Shown here: positions 1-6,446 of the stretch, piece by piece | How positions within the stretch are numbered: position 1 is the stretch's first letter | How the letters are laid out: every line of letters starts with the position of its first letter | Source of the DNA: Croceibacterium_A sp966112795 | GTDB lineage: Bacteria; Pseudomonadota; Alphaproteobacteria; Sphingomonadales; Sphingomonadaceae | Assembly: GCA_966112795.1 (NCBI GenBank) | Contig: CBHWED010000195.1 | Span: 1 to 6,446 of the forward strand | DNA: 6,446 bases | Direction: 5' to 3' | Program-made: the position numbers and the translations under genes | Notes under the pieces: generated by a model | Database searches by the model: none | What the model was told of the DNA's origin: nothing | Seen by the model: only the letters and a program-made list of their open reading frames with translations

Positions 1-1444
1 GGGCGATGTTGTCGCCCTTGTCGTTGACGATGATGTCCTTCTTGCGGTCGGTGATCATGATCCGGCCGCGCTCGTCGAGGTGGCCGATGTCGCCGGTGTG
101 AAGCCAGCCGTCGACGATCGTCTTGGCCGTCTCCTCGTCGTTGCGCCAGTAGCCGAGCATGACCAGCTCGCCGCGCACGAGGATCTCGCCGTCCTCGGCG
201 ATCCTGACCTCGACGCCCTTGAGCGGCGGGCCGACGGTGTCGAGCTTGATCCCGGCCGAGGGGTGGTTGCAGCTGACCACCGGGGCGCTCTCGGTCTGGC
301 CGTAGCCCTGCAGCATGGTGAGGCCCATCGATTCGAAGAACGCGCCGACTTCGGGGTTGAGCGGCGCGCCGCCCGAGACGAGCGCCTTGATGCGGCCGCC
401 GAAGCGGGCGCGGATCTTGGGCCTGAGGGTCACCTCGAGCAGCTTCTCGACCGGCCAGTCGGCCAGCCGGCGCACGCCCGCGGCGCGGCGCTCGGCGAGC
501 GCGAGCGCCTGGTCGAGCAGGAAGTTGGCCAGCTTGCCCTGCTTCTCGACCTGCTTGACGATGCGCCCGCGCAGGAGCTCGAACAGGCGCGGGACGACGA
601 CCATGAAGGTCGGCCTGGCCTCCTCGATGTTGCTGGCGAGCTTGTCGAGCCCTTCGGCGAACCAGATTTCGGCGCCGAGGCCGATCGGCAGGTGCAGCCC
701 GGCGGTGTGCTCGAGCGCGTGGCTCAACGGCAGGAACGAGAGGAAGCGGTCGTTGCCCCAGCCGAAGTCGCCGGCGAGCACTTCGGCGGCGCCGTCGACG
801 TTGCACAGGATCGCCCCGTGGTGGAGCAGCACGCCGCGCGGCTGGCCGCTGGTGCCGCTGGTGTAGATGATGCACGCCGGGTCGCGCCGGCCGATGCCGG
901 CGAGGCGCGCGTCGACCGCCCGGCGCGCGGCCGCCGCATCGCCTTCGAGCAGCTCGTCCCACAGGTAGGTCTTGAAGGTGCCCTGGCCCGGGCGCAGCGG
1001 CTCGACCCCGATCACGTGCTGCGCGAGCCCCGAGCGGACGATCGCCGGCAGCAGCGGCTGCGCGAGCTTGGCGGTCGAGACGATCACCGCGCGCGCGCCC
1101 GAGTTCTCGAGGATGTGCAGGTGGTCGCGCTCGGTGTTGGTGGTGTAGGCCGGGGTGGTGATGCAGCCCGCAGCCATGATCGCGAGGTCGGCGATCGCCC
1201 ATTCGGGGCTGTTCTCGGCGACGAGCACGACGCGGTCGCCCCGCTCGAGCCCCATAGCGCGCAAGGCTTCAGCGAGCACGCAGACCTGGCGGGCGGTCTC
1301 GGCCCAGCTCAGCGCCTGCCACGCCCCGTCGACCTTGGCGCTGAGGAACGGCCGCTCGCCGAGCTCGTCCGCGCGGTCGAGGAACAACCGCACGAGGTTC
1401 GGCGCGGATGCGAAATCCGATAGCTGCAAAGGCAGAACCTCCAT
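1..1444 (-). CDS. AMP-forming long-chain acyl-CoA synthetase (C-terminus beyond the window)
   Basis: The protein is read from the minus strand and enters the window edge after 481 codons; the family is usually about 600 residues, so the C-terminal subdomain with its adenylation lysine is missing. Visible adenylate-forming motifs are the phosphate-binding loop YTSGTSGQPRG (194-204), SGGAPL (357-362), YGQTES (381-386), TGD (450-452) and the hinge DRKKDI (466-471). The family activates fatty acids to acyl-AMP and then acyl-CoA for beta-oxidation or lipid synthesis; chain length is inferred from overall similarity to FadD/FAA1-type enzymes. The loop has Arg where many relatives have Lys, a variant I recall from alphaproteobacterial FadD-like proteins. 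The ATG chosen has a purine run (GAGAAGGG) touching it, which is poor spacing; TTG at codon 6 (1429) has GGAGG eight bases upstream and could be the true start. It lies 102 nt downstream of ggt on the same strand. Confidence 0.9.
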   Translation of the reverse strand, partial: MEVLPLQLSDFASAPNLVRLFLDRADELGERPFLSAKVDGAWQALSWAETARQVCVLAEALRAMGLERGDRVVLVAENSPEWAIADLAIMAAGCITTPAYTTNTERDHLHILENSGARAVIVSTAKLAQPLLPAIVRSGLAQHVIGVEPLRPGQGTFKTYLWDELLEGDAAAARRAVDARLAGIGRRDPACIIYTSGTSGQPRGVLLHHGAILCNVDGAAEVLAGDFGWGNDRFLSFLPLSHALEHTAGLHLPIGLGAEIWFAEGLDKLASNIEEARPTFMVVVPRLFELLRGRIVKQVEKQGKLANFLLDQALALAERRAAGVRRLADWPVEKLLEVTLRPKIRARFGGRIKALVSGGAPLNPEVGAFFESMGLTMLQGYGQTESAPVVSCNHPSAGIKLDTVGPPLKGVEVRIAEDGEILVRGELVMLGYWRNDEETAKTIVDGWLHTGDIGHLDERGRIMITDRKKDIIVNDKGDNIA

Positions 1445-1546
1445 CCCTTCTCGGCCGGTCCGCCGGCTCGATTATGGACCCGGCTTACGGTGAGGGCAAC
1501 GCGCGCTCAAGTGGGGCAACGCCCGAGGGCGCGATGAGGGCGGAAC
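1445..1546 (-). other. ggt to acyl-CoA synthetase gap: small hairpin and 9-bp direct repeat
   Basis: This gap holds no gene. A 5-bp hairpin (GCCGG / CCGGC, plus coordinates 1454-1458 and 1463-1467) lies just upstream of the synthetase start. The 9-mer GGGCAACGC (plus strand) occurs at 1494-1502 and 1514-1522, exactly 20 bp apart. Reading from the ggt stop there is no hairpin followed by a T-run, so I cannot call a terminator, and no clear -35/-10 pair is visible. Read-through from ggt into the synthetase gene is therefore possible. Confidence 0.4.
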
Positions 1547-3274
1547 TTATTCGCTGACCGCGGCGCCTTCGCTGCGCGGATCGGCCGCGCCGACCCAGCC
1601 GGTGGGCGTGCGCTGGGCGCCGTTGGTCTTGAGCGGCAGCTCGCGCGGGCCGACCTGGGCGTGGCCGAGCGCCTGGAGCTGCGGGACCATCGCCTGGAGC
1701 GCGGAGCCCTGCTCGATGCTCAGCGCGTCGCCGGGCGCGAACAGCACGGGGAGCGCGATCGCCTCGCCGAGCGGCAGGCGGAAATCGATCACTCCGATCA
1801 GCGCGCGCGCGACTTGCGCCGGGATCGTCGCGCCGCCCGCTGCGCCCACCGCCATGACCAGCTGGCCCTCGCTGTCGTAGACCAGCGTCGGCGCCATCGA
1901 GCTGCGCGGCCGCTTGCCGCCCTCGACGCGGTTGGCGACCGGGCGGCCGTCGATCGTCGGAGTGAAGCTGAAGTCGGTCAGCTCGTTGTTGAGGTAGTAG
2001 CCGCCGACCATGATGCCCGAGCCGAACGAGCCTTCGACGGTCGAGGTATAGGTCACCGCGTTGCCCGCGCGGTCGATCGCGACGAAGTGCGACGTGCCGT
2101 TCTCGACCGGCTCGTCGCCGTCGGGCGGCGCGAGCGCGACGCCTTGCGGGGTGCCCGCGGTCACGCCCGAGAGCGTCTTCGCCGGATCGATCAGCGCGCC
2201 GCGTGCGGCGAGGTAGCGCGGGTCCATCAGCCCGGCGACCGGGACCGAGACGAATCCGGGATCGCCGAGCCAGCGCTCGCGGTCGGCGTAGGCGAGCCGT
2301 TGCGATTCGGCGAACAGGTGCCAGAAGGTCGGCGAATCCTTGCCCAGCGCGTGCAAGTCGAAGCGTTCGAGCTGCTTGAGGATCGCATAGACCGTCGTCG
2401 CGCCCGACGAGGGCGGGCCCATGCCGCAAATCCGGTAGCCACGGTACTCGCCGCAGACCGCGTCGCGCGCGATCGTCTGGTAGCCGGCGAGGTCGGCTTC
2501 GGTCATCCCGGCCGGGTGCGGCGTTTCGGCGGCGACGCGGACCGCGATCGCGGTGGCGTTCTCGCCGGTGTAGAATGCGTCGGGCCCCTCGCGGGCGATG
2601 CGTTCGAGCGTGGCGGCGAGCGCGGGGTTCCTGATCACCGTGCCGATCGGCAGCGGATCGCCCATCGCGTCGTAGAACAGTCCTTGCCCCTCGGCATCGG
2701 CGGCGGCGCGGTTGCGCGCGCGCTCGAGGAATTCGTGCAGCCGCTCGGTCAGCACGAAGCCGTCGCGGGCGAGCTTGATCGCCGGCTGGAACAGCTCGCT
2801 CCAGGCGAGCTGGCCATGGCGCTTGTGCGCCTCGGCGACGAGCCGCAAGTTGCCGGGCACGCCGACGCTGAGGCCCGACATGACCGCATCCATGAACGGG
2901 CGCGGCTTGCCGGCTTCGTCGAGGAACCATTCGGGCGTTGCCGCGGCCGGCGCGGTCTCGCGCCCGTCGAGCGTTTCGATCGTCCCGTCGGCTCCGCCCC
3001 ACAGCAGGAACCCGCCGCCGCCGATGCCCGAGCTCTGCGGCTCGACCACGCCGAGCGCGAGCATCGTCGCGATCGCCGCGTCGGTCGCGCTGCCGCCCTG
3101 GCGCAGCATCGCCGCGCCGGCTTCGGCCGCGCGCGGGTCGGCGGCGCTGACCACGCCCTTGGTGGAGGATGGCCCGGCGGTGCCGAGATCGACAACTTCG
3201 GCGTGGGTCGGAACGGTGGCGCAGGCGCCGAGCAGCGATACGGCGGCGAGCGCGGTCAGGGTGCGGTGCAGCAT
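1547..3274 (-). CDS. ggt: Gamma-glutamyltransferase, predicted lipoprotein
   Basis: This 575-residue protein, the usual length, has the marks of the self-processing gamma-glutamyltransferase (Ntn-hydrolase) family, which cleaves or transfers the gamma-glutamyl group of glutathione and related compounds in the periplasm. The proposed nucleophile is Thr394 in NGTSHFVAID, the point at which the precursor would split into large and small subunits. DGRETAP (103-109) carries the substrate-binding Arg105; KRPRSSMAPT (454-463) and GAAGGATIP (477-485) match the substrate-binding and oxyanion-loop regions. The start at 3274 is preferred to an in-frame one at 3325 because it gives a clean signal sequence: MLHRT, a hydrophobic stretch, then the lipobox LGAC with Cys18. 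It also avoids overlap with pyrD and has AAAGGGG just upstream. Ala follows the lipidated Cys, which by the enterobacterial rule favours the outer membrane. The start lies 10 nt after the pyrD stop, suggesting one transcript. Confidence 0.93.
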   Translation of the reverse strand: MLHRTLTALAAVSLLGACATVPTHAEVVDLGTAGPSSTKGVVSAADPRAAEAGAAMLRQGGSATDAAIATMLALGVVEPQSSGIGGGGFLLWGGADGTIETLDGRETAPAAATPEWFLDEAGKPRPFMDAVMSGLSVGVPGNLRLVAEAHKRHGQLAWSELFQPAIKLARDGFVLTERLHEFLERARNRAAADAEGQGLFYDAMGDPLPIGTVIRNPALAATLERIAREGPDAFYTGENATAIAVRVAAETPHPAGMTEADLAGYQTIARDAVCGEYRGYRICGMGPPSSGATTVYAILKQLERFDLHALGKDSPTFWHLFAESQRLAYADRERWLGDPGFVSVPVAGLMDPRYLAARGALIDPAKTLSGVTAGTPQGVALAPPDGDEPVENGTSHFVAIDRAGNAVTYTSTVEGSFGSGIMVGGYYLNNELTDFSFTPTIDGRPVANRVEGGKRPRSSMAPTLVYDSEGQLVMAVGAAGGATIPAQVARALIGVIDFRLPLGEAIALPVLFAPGDALSIEQGSALQAMVPQLQALGHAQVGPRELPLKTNGAQRTPTGWVGAADPRSEGAAVSE

Positions 3275-3284
3275 TGCCCCTTTG

Positions 3285-4310
3285 CTATTCGCTTCCCACG
3301 GCCTCCGCAACCGAGGCGAAGCCATCGCGCCGCAAGAGCGCTTCGAGCCCGCGCACTATTGTCCGGGCGATGCCGGGGCCTTCGTAGACCATCGCGCTGT
3401 AGAGCTGGACGAGGCTCGCGCCGGCGCGGATCCGCGCCCAGGCGTCCTCGGTATTGGCGATCCCGCCGACCCCGACCAACGGTATTGCGCCGCCGGTGGC
3501 CTTGCGGAAGTCGCGCAGGCGCTCGAGCGCGAGATCCTTGAGCGGTGCGCCCGAGAGGCCGCCCGTCTCGCCGGCGAGCGAAGACCGAAGCGGCGGCCGC
3601 GAGATCGTGGTGTTCGACACGATCAGCGCGCCGAGCCGCTTGTCGAGCGCAATTCGCGCGATCGCGTCGATGTCCGCCGGCTCGAGATCGGGCGCGACCT
3701 TGAGGAACACCGGCGGACCCGATTCGCCGCGCGCTTCGAGCACCGCGTCGAGCAGCCCGGTCAGCGCGCCTTCGTCCTGTAGCGCGCGCAGGCCGGGCGT
3801 GTTCGGGCTCGAGATGTTGACCGCGAGGTACGAGGCGAGCGGCGCCATGATCCGCGTCATCTGCACGTAGTCGGCGATTCGGTCGGCCGAATCCTTGTTC
3901 GCGCCGACGTTGATACCGACGATCCCGCGCCGTTCGCGCGCCGCGAGCCGCGCCGCGGCCGCCGCGGCGCCGTTGTTGTTGAAGCCCATGCGGTTGATCA
4001 CCGCGCGGTCCTCGGCGAGGCGGAACAGCCGCGGCCTGGCATTGCCGGCCTGCGGGCGCGGGGTGATCGAGCCGACTTCGGCAAAGCCGAAGCCGAGCCC
4101 GAGCAGCGCGTCGGGCACTTCGCCGTCCTTGTCGAAGCCCGCGGCCATGCCGAGCGGGTTGGGGAACACGAGGCCGGCGACCTGGGTCTGCAGCGGGCCC
4201 GGCGCTTGCGGGTGGCCCGCAGGTTTCGCGCGCAGGGCAGCGATCGCGAGCCGGTGCGCGCGCTCGGCGTCGAGAAGGAAGAGTCCGGGACGAAGAAGGC
4301 GATAGGTCAC
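3285..4310 (-). CDS. pyrD: Dihydroorotate dehydrogenase (quinone), class 2
   Basis: This 341-residue protein catalyses the fourth step of pyrimidine synthesis, dihydroorotate to orotate, using FMN and passing electrons to membrane quinone. The N-terminal helical extension (about 1-40, with LDAERAHRLAI) is what class 2 enzymes use to reach the membrane. Then follow AAGFDKDG (56-63), NRMGFNNNG (106-114), INVGANKDS (133-141), VNISSPNTPGLR (164-175) with the expected catalytic base Ser168, SNTT (232-235), GGLSG (250-254), GVGGI (280-284) and LVQLYSAMVYEGP (300-312). A serine base and this order of motifs fit class 2 rather than class 1. The start codon is GTG; it aligns with the family N-terminus (TYRLLRPGLFLLDAERAH), and the next in-frame Met (54) would remove the membrane extension. 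No Shine-Dalgarno sequence is evident. It is the first gene of the minus-strand group, leading into ggt. Confidence 0.97.
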   Translation of the reverse strand: MTYRLLRPGLFLLDAERAHRLAIAALRAKPAGHPQAPGPLQTQVAGLVFPNPLGMAAGFDKDGEVPDALLGLGFGFAEVGSITPRPQAGNARPRLFRLAEDRAVINRMGFNNNGAAAAAARLAARERRGIVGINVGANKDSADRIADYVQMTRIMAPLASYLAVNISSPNTPGLRALQDEGALTGLLDAVLEARGESGPPVFLKVAPDLEPADIDAIARIALDKRLGALIVSNTTISRPPLRSSLAGETGGLSGAPLKDLALERLRDFRKATGGAIPLVGVGGIANTEDAWARIRAGASLVQLYSAMVYEGPGIARTIVRGLEALLRRDGFASVAEAVGSE

Positions 4311-4354
4311 GCGGCGGCTATGGCAGCGGCGAGACAGGCTGTCGACCGAAGCGT

Positions 4355-4405
4355 CCTAATCGTTAGCATAGACAATTATCGTGCACTTTCAGGCATTTTT
4401 CGGTG
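4355..4405 (-). promoter_or_regulatory. Probable promoter region for pyrD (boxes not resolved)
   Basis: This patch is clearly richer in A and T than the rest of the window and lies 45-95 bases upstream of the pyrD start. On the minus strand it contains GATAAT and, slightly further downstream, TATGCTAAC, either of which could serve as a -10 element. Neither has a good TTGACA-like box at the right distance, so the assignment rests on composition and position only. Confidence 0.25.
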
Positions 4406-4546
4406 TGCCGAGCGATTTGTCGCATCCTTACAAGTCGGCCCCGGGCGAATCGGCTAATCGGGACTTGCGACCCGAAGGGCTCGAAGCAGCAATGCAACGA
4501 GTTCTCGACTTTCAAGGGCGGCCCCGAAAGGGGTCGCCCCTTTTTT
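4370..4546 (+). ncRNA. Candidate small RNA ending at the orphan terminator
   Basis: A strong plus-strand intrinsic terminator at 4516-4546 lies downstream of no plus-strand protein gene: the neighbour to the left, pyrD, is on the other strand. A short untranslated transcript starting in the AT-rich patch would explain it. Possible internal pairing includes GGCA/TGCC (4392-4395 with 4406-4409), CAAGTC/GACTTG (4431-4436 with 4462-4467) and CTCG/CGAG (4480-4483 with 4498-4501). It does not match the SRP RNA, 6S RNA, tmRNA or tRNA features I know. The 5' end is arbitrary and no promoter boxes were found. Alternatives are a terminator for a very short peptide gene, or one that blocks antisense transcription. 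Confidence 0.25.
4516..4546 (+). terminator. Rho-independent terminator, plus strand
   Basis: A 10-bp stem (4516-4525 with 4530-4539, one G-U pair) is closed by a GAAA tetraloop and followed by C and six T residues (4541-4546). On the minus strand no T-run follows the stem, so it acts in the plus direction. The nearest plus-strand gene, the Rrf2 regulator, is downstream of it and must have its own promoter. Confidence 0.85.
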
Positions 4547-4560
4547 GTGCGGTGGCAGGG

Positions 4561-4610
4561 CCCCCTCCGTCGCCTTCGGCGACACCTCCCCAGTGAACGG
4601 GGGAGGACTG
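4561..4610. repeat. REP-like intergenic double-hairpin repeat
   Basis: Two adjacent hairpins lie close together: GTCGCC-TTC-GGCGAC (4569-4583) and CCTCCCC / GGGGAGG around an 8-nt loop (4585-4591 with 4600-4606). The overall pattern, CCCCCTCCGTC, hairpin, CACCTCCCC, hairpin, GGGGGAGGA, resembles short repeats I recall from intergenic regions of sphingomonads and Caulobacter. Only one copy is in the window, so dispersal cannot be shown here. Confidence 0.55.
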
Positions 4611-4694
4611 AAAGGGCGGTGTCCCGGTCCATGAGGCATAGCCGAATGGTCGAGGGGACTTACGCCCTTTTTGGCCCCTGAAAGCCGGGATTGT

Positions 4695-4723
4695 TTGAAA
4701 TCCGCGGCCGGTGCTCTTAGGTC
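4695..4723 (+). promoter_or_regulatory. Possible promoter of the regulator-suf operon
   Basis: TTGAAA (4695-4700), one base from the TTGACA consensus, is followed after 17 bases by TAGGTC (4718-4723). The -35 box is good but the -10 box is poor. The -10 abuts and partly overlaps the inverted repeat at 4722-4750, as expected for a repressed promoter. A small hairpin, GGATT / AATCC (4688-4703), spans the -35 box. Confidence 0.3.
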
Positions 4724-4750
4724 AAATCGGAACGAATCACTCCGATTTGA
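4722..4750 (+). promoter_or_regulatory. Perfect 10-bp inverted repeat, likely operator for the Rrf2 regulator
   Basis: TCAAATCGGA (4722-4731) and TCCGATTTGA (4741-4750) are perfect reverse complements separated by 9 bases. The repeat ends 15 nt before the Rrf2 start codon and lies in the leader or promoter. Rrf2-family regulators such as IscR bind dyad sites as dimers and often control their own operon, so autoregulation in response to cluster status is the likely role. That is inference from position and symmetry. A 10-bp RNA hairpin in the leader that limits translation is an alternative. Confidence 0.55.
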
Positions 4751-4765
4751 GAACGGATCGCAACA

Positions 4766-5191
4766 ATGCGCCTGTCGAGCATGGCCGACTACGCCGTCGT
4801 CACGATGTGCGCCGCTTCGCGCCATTGCGGGATGACGCGCGTCTCGGCCGCCGAGCTGGCGACCGAGACCGGCCTGCCGCTGCCGACCGTGCAGAAGCTC
4901 GTGAGCCTGCTGTCGCGCGCGGGCCTGCTGCGCGCGGTGCGCGGCGCCGGCGGGGGGCTCAAGCTCGCGCGGCCGGCGGCGGCGATCTCGCTGGCCGATA
5001 TCGTCGAGGCGGTCGAAGGGCCGATCGCGCTGACCGCCTGCGTCGAGCAGGGGCGGCACGATTGCGGGCTCGAAAGCTGCTGCAACGTGCGGCCGCATTG
5101 GGGGGTGGTGAACGAGACTCTGCGCGGGGCTTTGGCCGGCGTGCCGCTGACACAGTTGGCGCGGCCGCAGCCGGCGGAGGTCGCGCCATGA
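4766..5191 (+). CDS. Rrf2-family transcriptional regulator of the SUF system
   Basis: This 141-residue protein begins MRLSSMADYAVV, the usual Rrf2 N-terminus. A winged helix-turn-helix follows (about 27-55, recognition helix near LPTVQKLVSLLSRAGLL) with the glycine-rich wing VRGAGGGLKLARP (58-70). The cluster-binding region has Cys92, Cys100, Cys105 and Cys106. The C-x7-C-x5-C spacing (92, 100, 106) fits the Rrf2 subfamily found with suf operons and differs from the C-x5-C-x5-C of E. coli IscR. Such proteins sense Fe-S cluster supply and control cluster-assembly genes. Position next to sufB supports this role; which cofactor it binds cannot be seen. The gene has only a weak ribosome-binding site (ACGGA) and a perfect dyad just upstream. 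Its 3' end contains GGAGG (5176-5180), which serves the next ORF, and its TGA stop overlaps that ORF's ATG. Confidence 0.93.
   Translation: MRLSSMADYAVVTMCAASRHCGMTRVSAAELATETGLPLPTVQKLVSLLSRAGLLRAVRGAGGGLKLARPAAAISLADIVEAVEGPIALTACVEQGRHDCGLESCCNVRPHWGVVNETLRGALAGVPLTQLARPQPAEVAP
5176..5180 (+). promoter_or_regulatory. Strong Shine-Dalgarno inside the 3' end of rrf2
   Basis: GGAGG lies within the last codons of the regulator gene, seven bases before the ATG at 5188. It is the best ribosome-binding site in the plus-strand operon. It would be perfectly placed for a sufB beginning at the ATGA overlap, but sufB now begins 155 bases further on. This suggests that it is the original sufB site, separated from its gene by the inserted repeat. 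Confidence 0.6.
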
Positions 5192-5342
5192 GATTTTTCG
5201 CACAAAGGGGCAAAGGCGCTAAGGGGCGGCGCCAGGCGGCGAAGCCGCTTTCCCCCCTGACGGGAATGAGGGCCGCTGCGCGGCAATCGCCCACCCTTCG
5301 TGCCTTTGCGCCTTTGTGCGCCAATCCTTTTGGAATTCCCGC

Positions 5343-5346
<4 letters not shown>
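5188..5346 (+). CDS. Small 52-codon ORF made of repeat sequence, linking rrf2 and sufB
   Basis: The ORF begins at an ATG that overlaps the rrf2 stop (ATGA, 5188-5191) behind a strong GGAGG seven bases upstream, and ends at a TGA that overlaps the sufB start (ATGA, 5343-5346). It encodes a basic, low-complexity peptide beginning MRFFAQRGKGAKG and ending LRAFAPLCANPFGIPA. These two parts are translations of the two arms of the palindromic repeat, so the peptide is unlikely to have been selected as a protein. I recognise no domain, signal peptide or membrane segment. If it is translated, its main effect would be to carry ribosomes from rrf2 to sufB. The arrangement may be accidental, and the peptide may be absent or rapidly degraded. 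Confidence 0.35.
5199..5320. repeat. MITE-like palindromic repeat inserted between rrf2 and sufB
   Basis: The outer arms, 26 bases each (5199-5224 and 5295-5320), are inverted copies with three mismatches; each has the CGCACAAAGG...CAAAGG pattern. Inside are smaller hairpins such as GCGGC-GAA-GCCGC and GCCGC-TGC-GCGGC. The arms resemble the CGCAAAGGCGCAAAGG-type intergenic repeats I recall from several proteobacteria. No transposase is encoded. ATGAG occurs just outside on both sides (5188-5192 and 5343-5347), a possible 5-bp target duplication, though the arms sit 6 and 22 bases from those copies, so the true element ends are uncertain. Confidence 0.65.

Positions 5347-6446
<1,100 letters not shown>

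Larger units (their letters stand above)
4311..4765. other. Divergent intergenic region between pyrD and the Rrf2 regulator
   Basis: I see no convincing protein gene in these 455 bases. From left to right they hold an AT-richer patch at about 4355-4405 that should contain the pyrD promoter on the minus strand, a plus-strand intrinsic terminator (4516-4546) of unknown purpose, a REP-like double hairpin (4569-4606), a stretch at 4611-4690 with nothing recognisable, and the probable regulator promoter and operator (4695-4750). Short ORFs run through the region in several frames, but they cross the terminator and repeat and resemble no family I know. Confidence 0.6.

Noticed and set aside
80..1423. 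447-codon plus-strand ORF opposite the acyl-CoA synthetase
   Set aside because: Low-complexity translation with no family resemblance; the minus strand carries every adenylate-forming motif.
1485..3002. 505-codon minus-strand ORF overlapping ggt in another frame
   Set aside because: Arg-rich out-of-frame translation; ggt in the correct frame shows complete family motifs.
1661..3541. 626-codon plus-strand ORF opposite ggt
   Set aside because: It is antisense to ggt and the end of pyrD, is Arg/Ala/Asp-rich with no recognisable domain, and follows from GC-rich codon bias on the real strand.
4381..4596. 71-codon plus-strand ORF starting with GTG
   Set aside because: It reads through the terminator stem and into the repeat, with no ribosome-binding site and no recognisable motif.
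4363..4632. 89-codon minus-strand ORF in the intergenic region
   Set aside because: It crosses the terminator and the REP-like repeat, has a run of Arg from repeat sequence and resembles no known protein.
4660..4680. T-run near GGGG/CCCC as a second terminator
   Set aside because: The T-run lies inside the loop rather than after a stem, and the 5-bp outer pairing is too weak.
4625..4705. tRNA-like signals (GCCGAATGGTCGA resembling a D-arm; GGATT-GTTTGA-AATCC resembling a T-arm)
   Set aside because: No acceptor stem or anticodon stem can be formed and the T-loop is one base short, so I regard this as coincidence.

Overview
This GC-rich window (dominated by codons ending in G or C) looks like chromosome from an alphaproteobacterium, most likely Sphingomonadales. 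That placement is inference. It rests on an Rrf2-type regulator directly ahead of sufB, a long-chain acyl-CoA synthetase with the ...SGTSGQPRG variant of the AMP-binding loop, and two intergenic palindromic repeats of kinds I associate with sphingomonad genomes. No search was run.

Layout. Positions 1-4310 hold three genes on the minus strand, in transcription order: pyrD (class 2 dihydroorotate dehydrogenase), ggt (gamma-glutamyltransferase with a lipoprotein signal) 10 nt further on, and, after a 102-nt gap, an AMP-forming acyl-CoA synthetase whose C-terminus lies beyond the window edge. pyrD and ggt are probably co-transcribed; whether the synthetase belongs to the same unit is unclear. Positions 4311-4765 form a divergent intergenic region with an AT-richer patch, a plus-strand intrinsic terminator with no recognised gene in front of it (possible small RNA), a double-hairpin REP-like repeat, and a perfect 10-bp inverted repeat just ahead of the regulator gene. 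Positions 4766-6446 are the start of a SUF iron-sulfur cluster assembly operon on the plus strand: an Rrf2-family regulator with a Cys cluster, then sufB, cut by the window end after 368 codons.

The most interesting point is the rrf2-sufB junction. A palindromic, MITE-like repeat (arms 5199-5224 and 5295-5320) sits between the two genes. ATGAG occurs on both sides of it, and a strong GGAGG ribosome-binding site inside the 3' end of rrf2 now serves a 52-codon ORF made almost wholly of repeat sequence. That ORF overlaps the rrf2 stop by ATGA and the sufB start by ATGA. The simplest reading is that rrf2 and sufB once overlapped directly and a repeat inserted at the overlap, leaving a small ORF as a translational relay. 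I see no CRISPR array, rRNA, convincing tRNA or transposase, and no gene set that amounts to a clearly new system.
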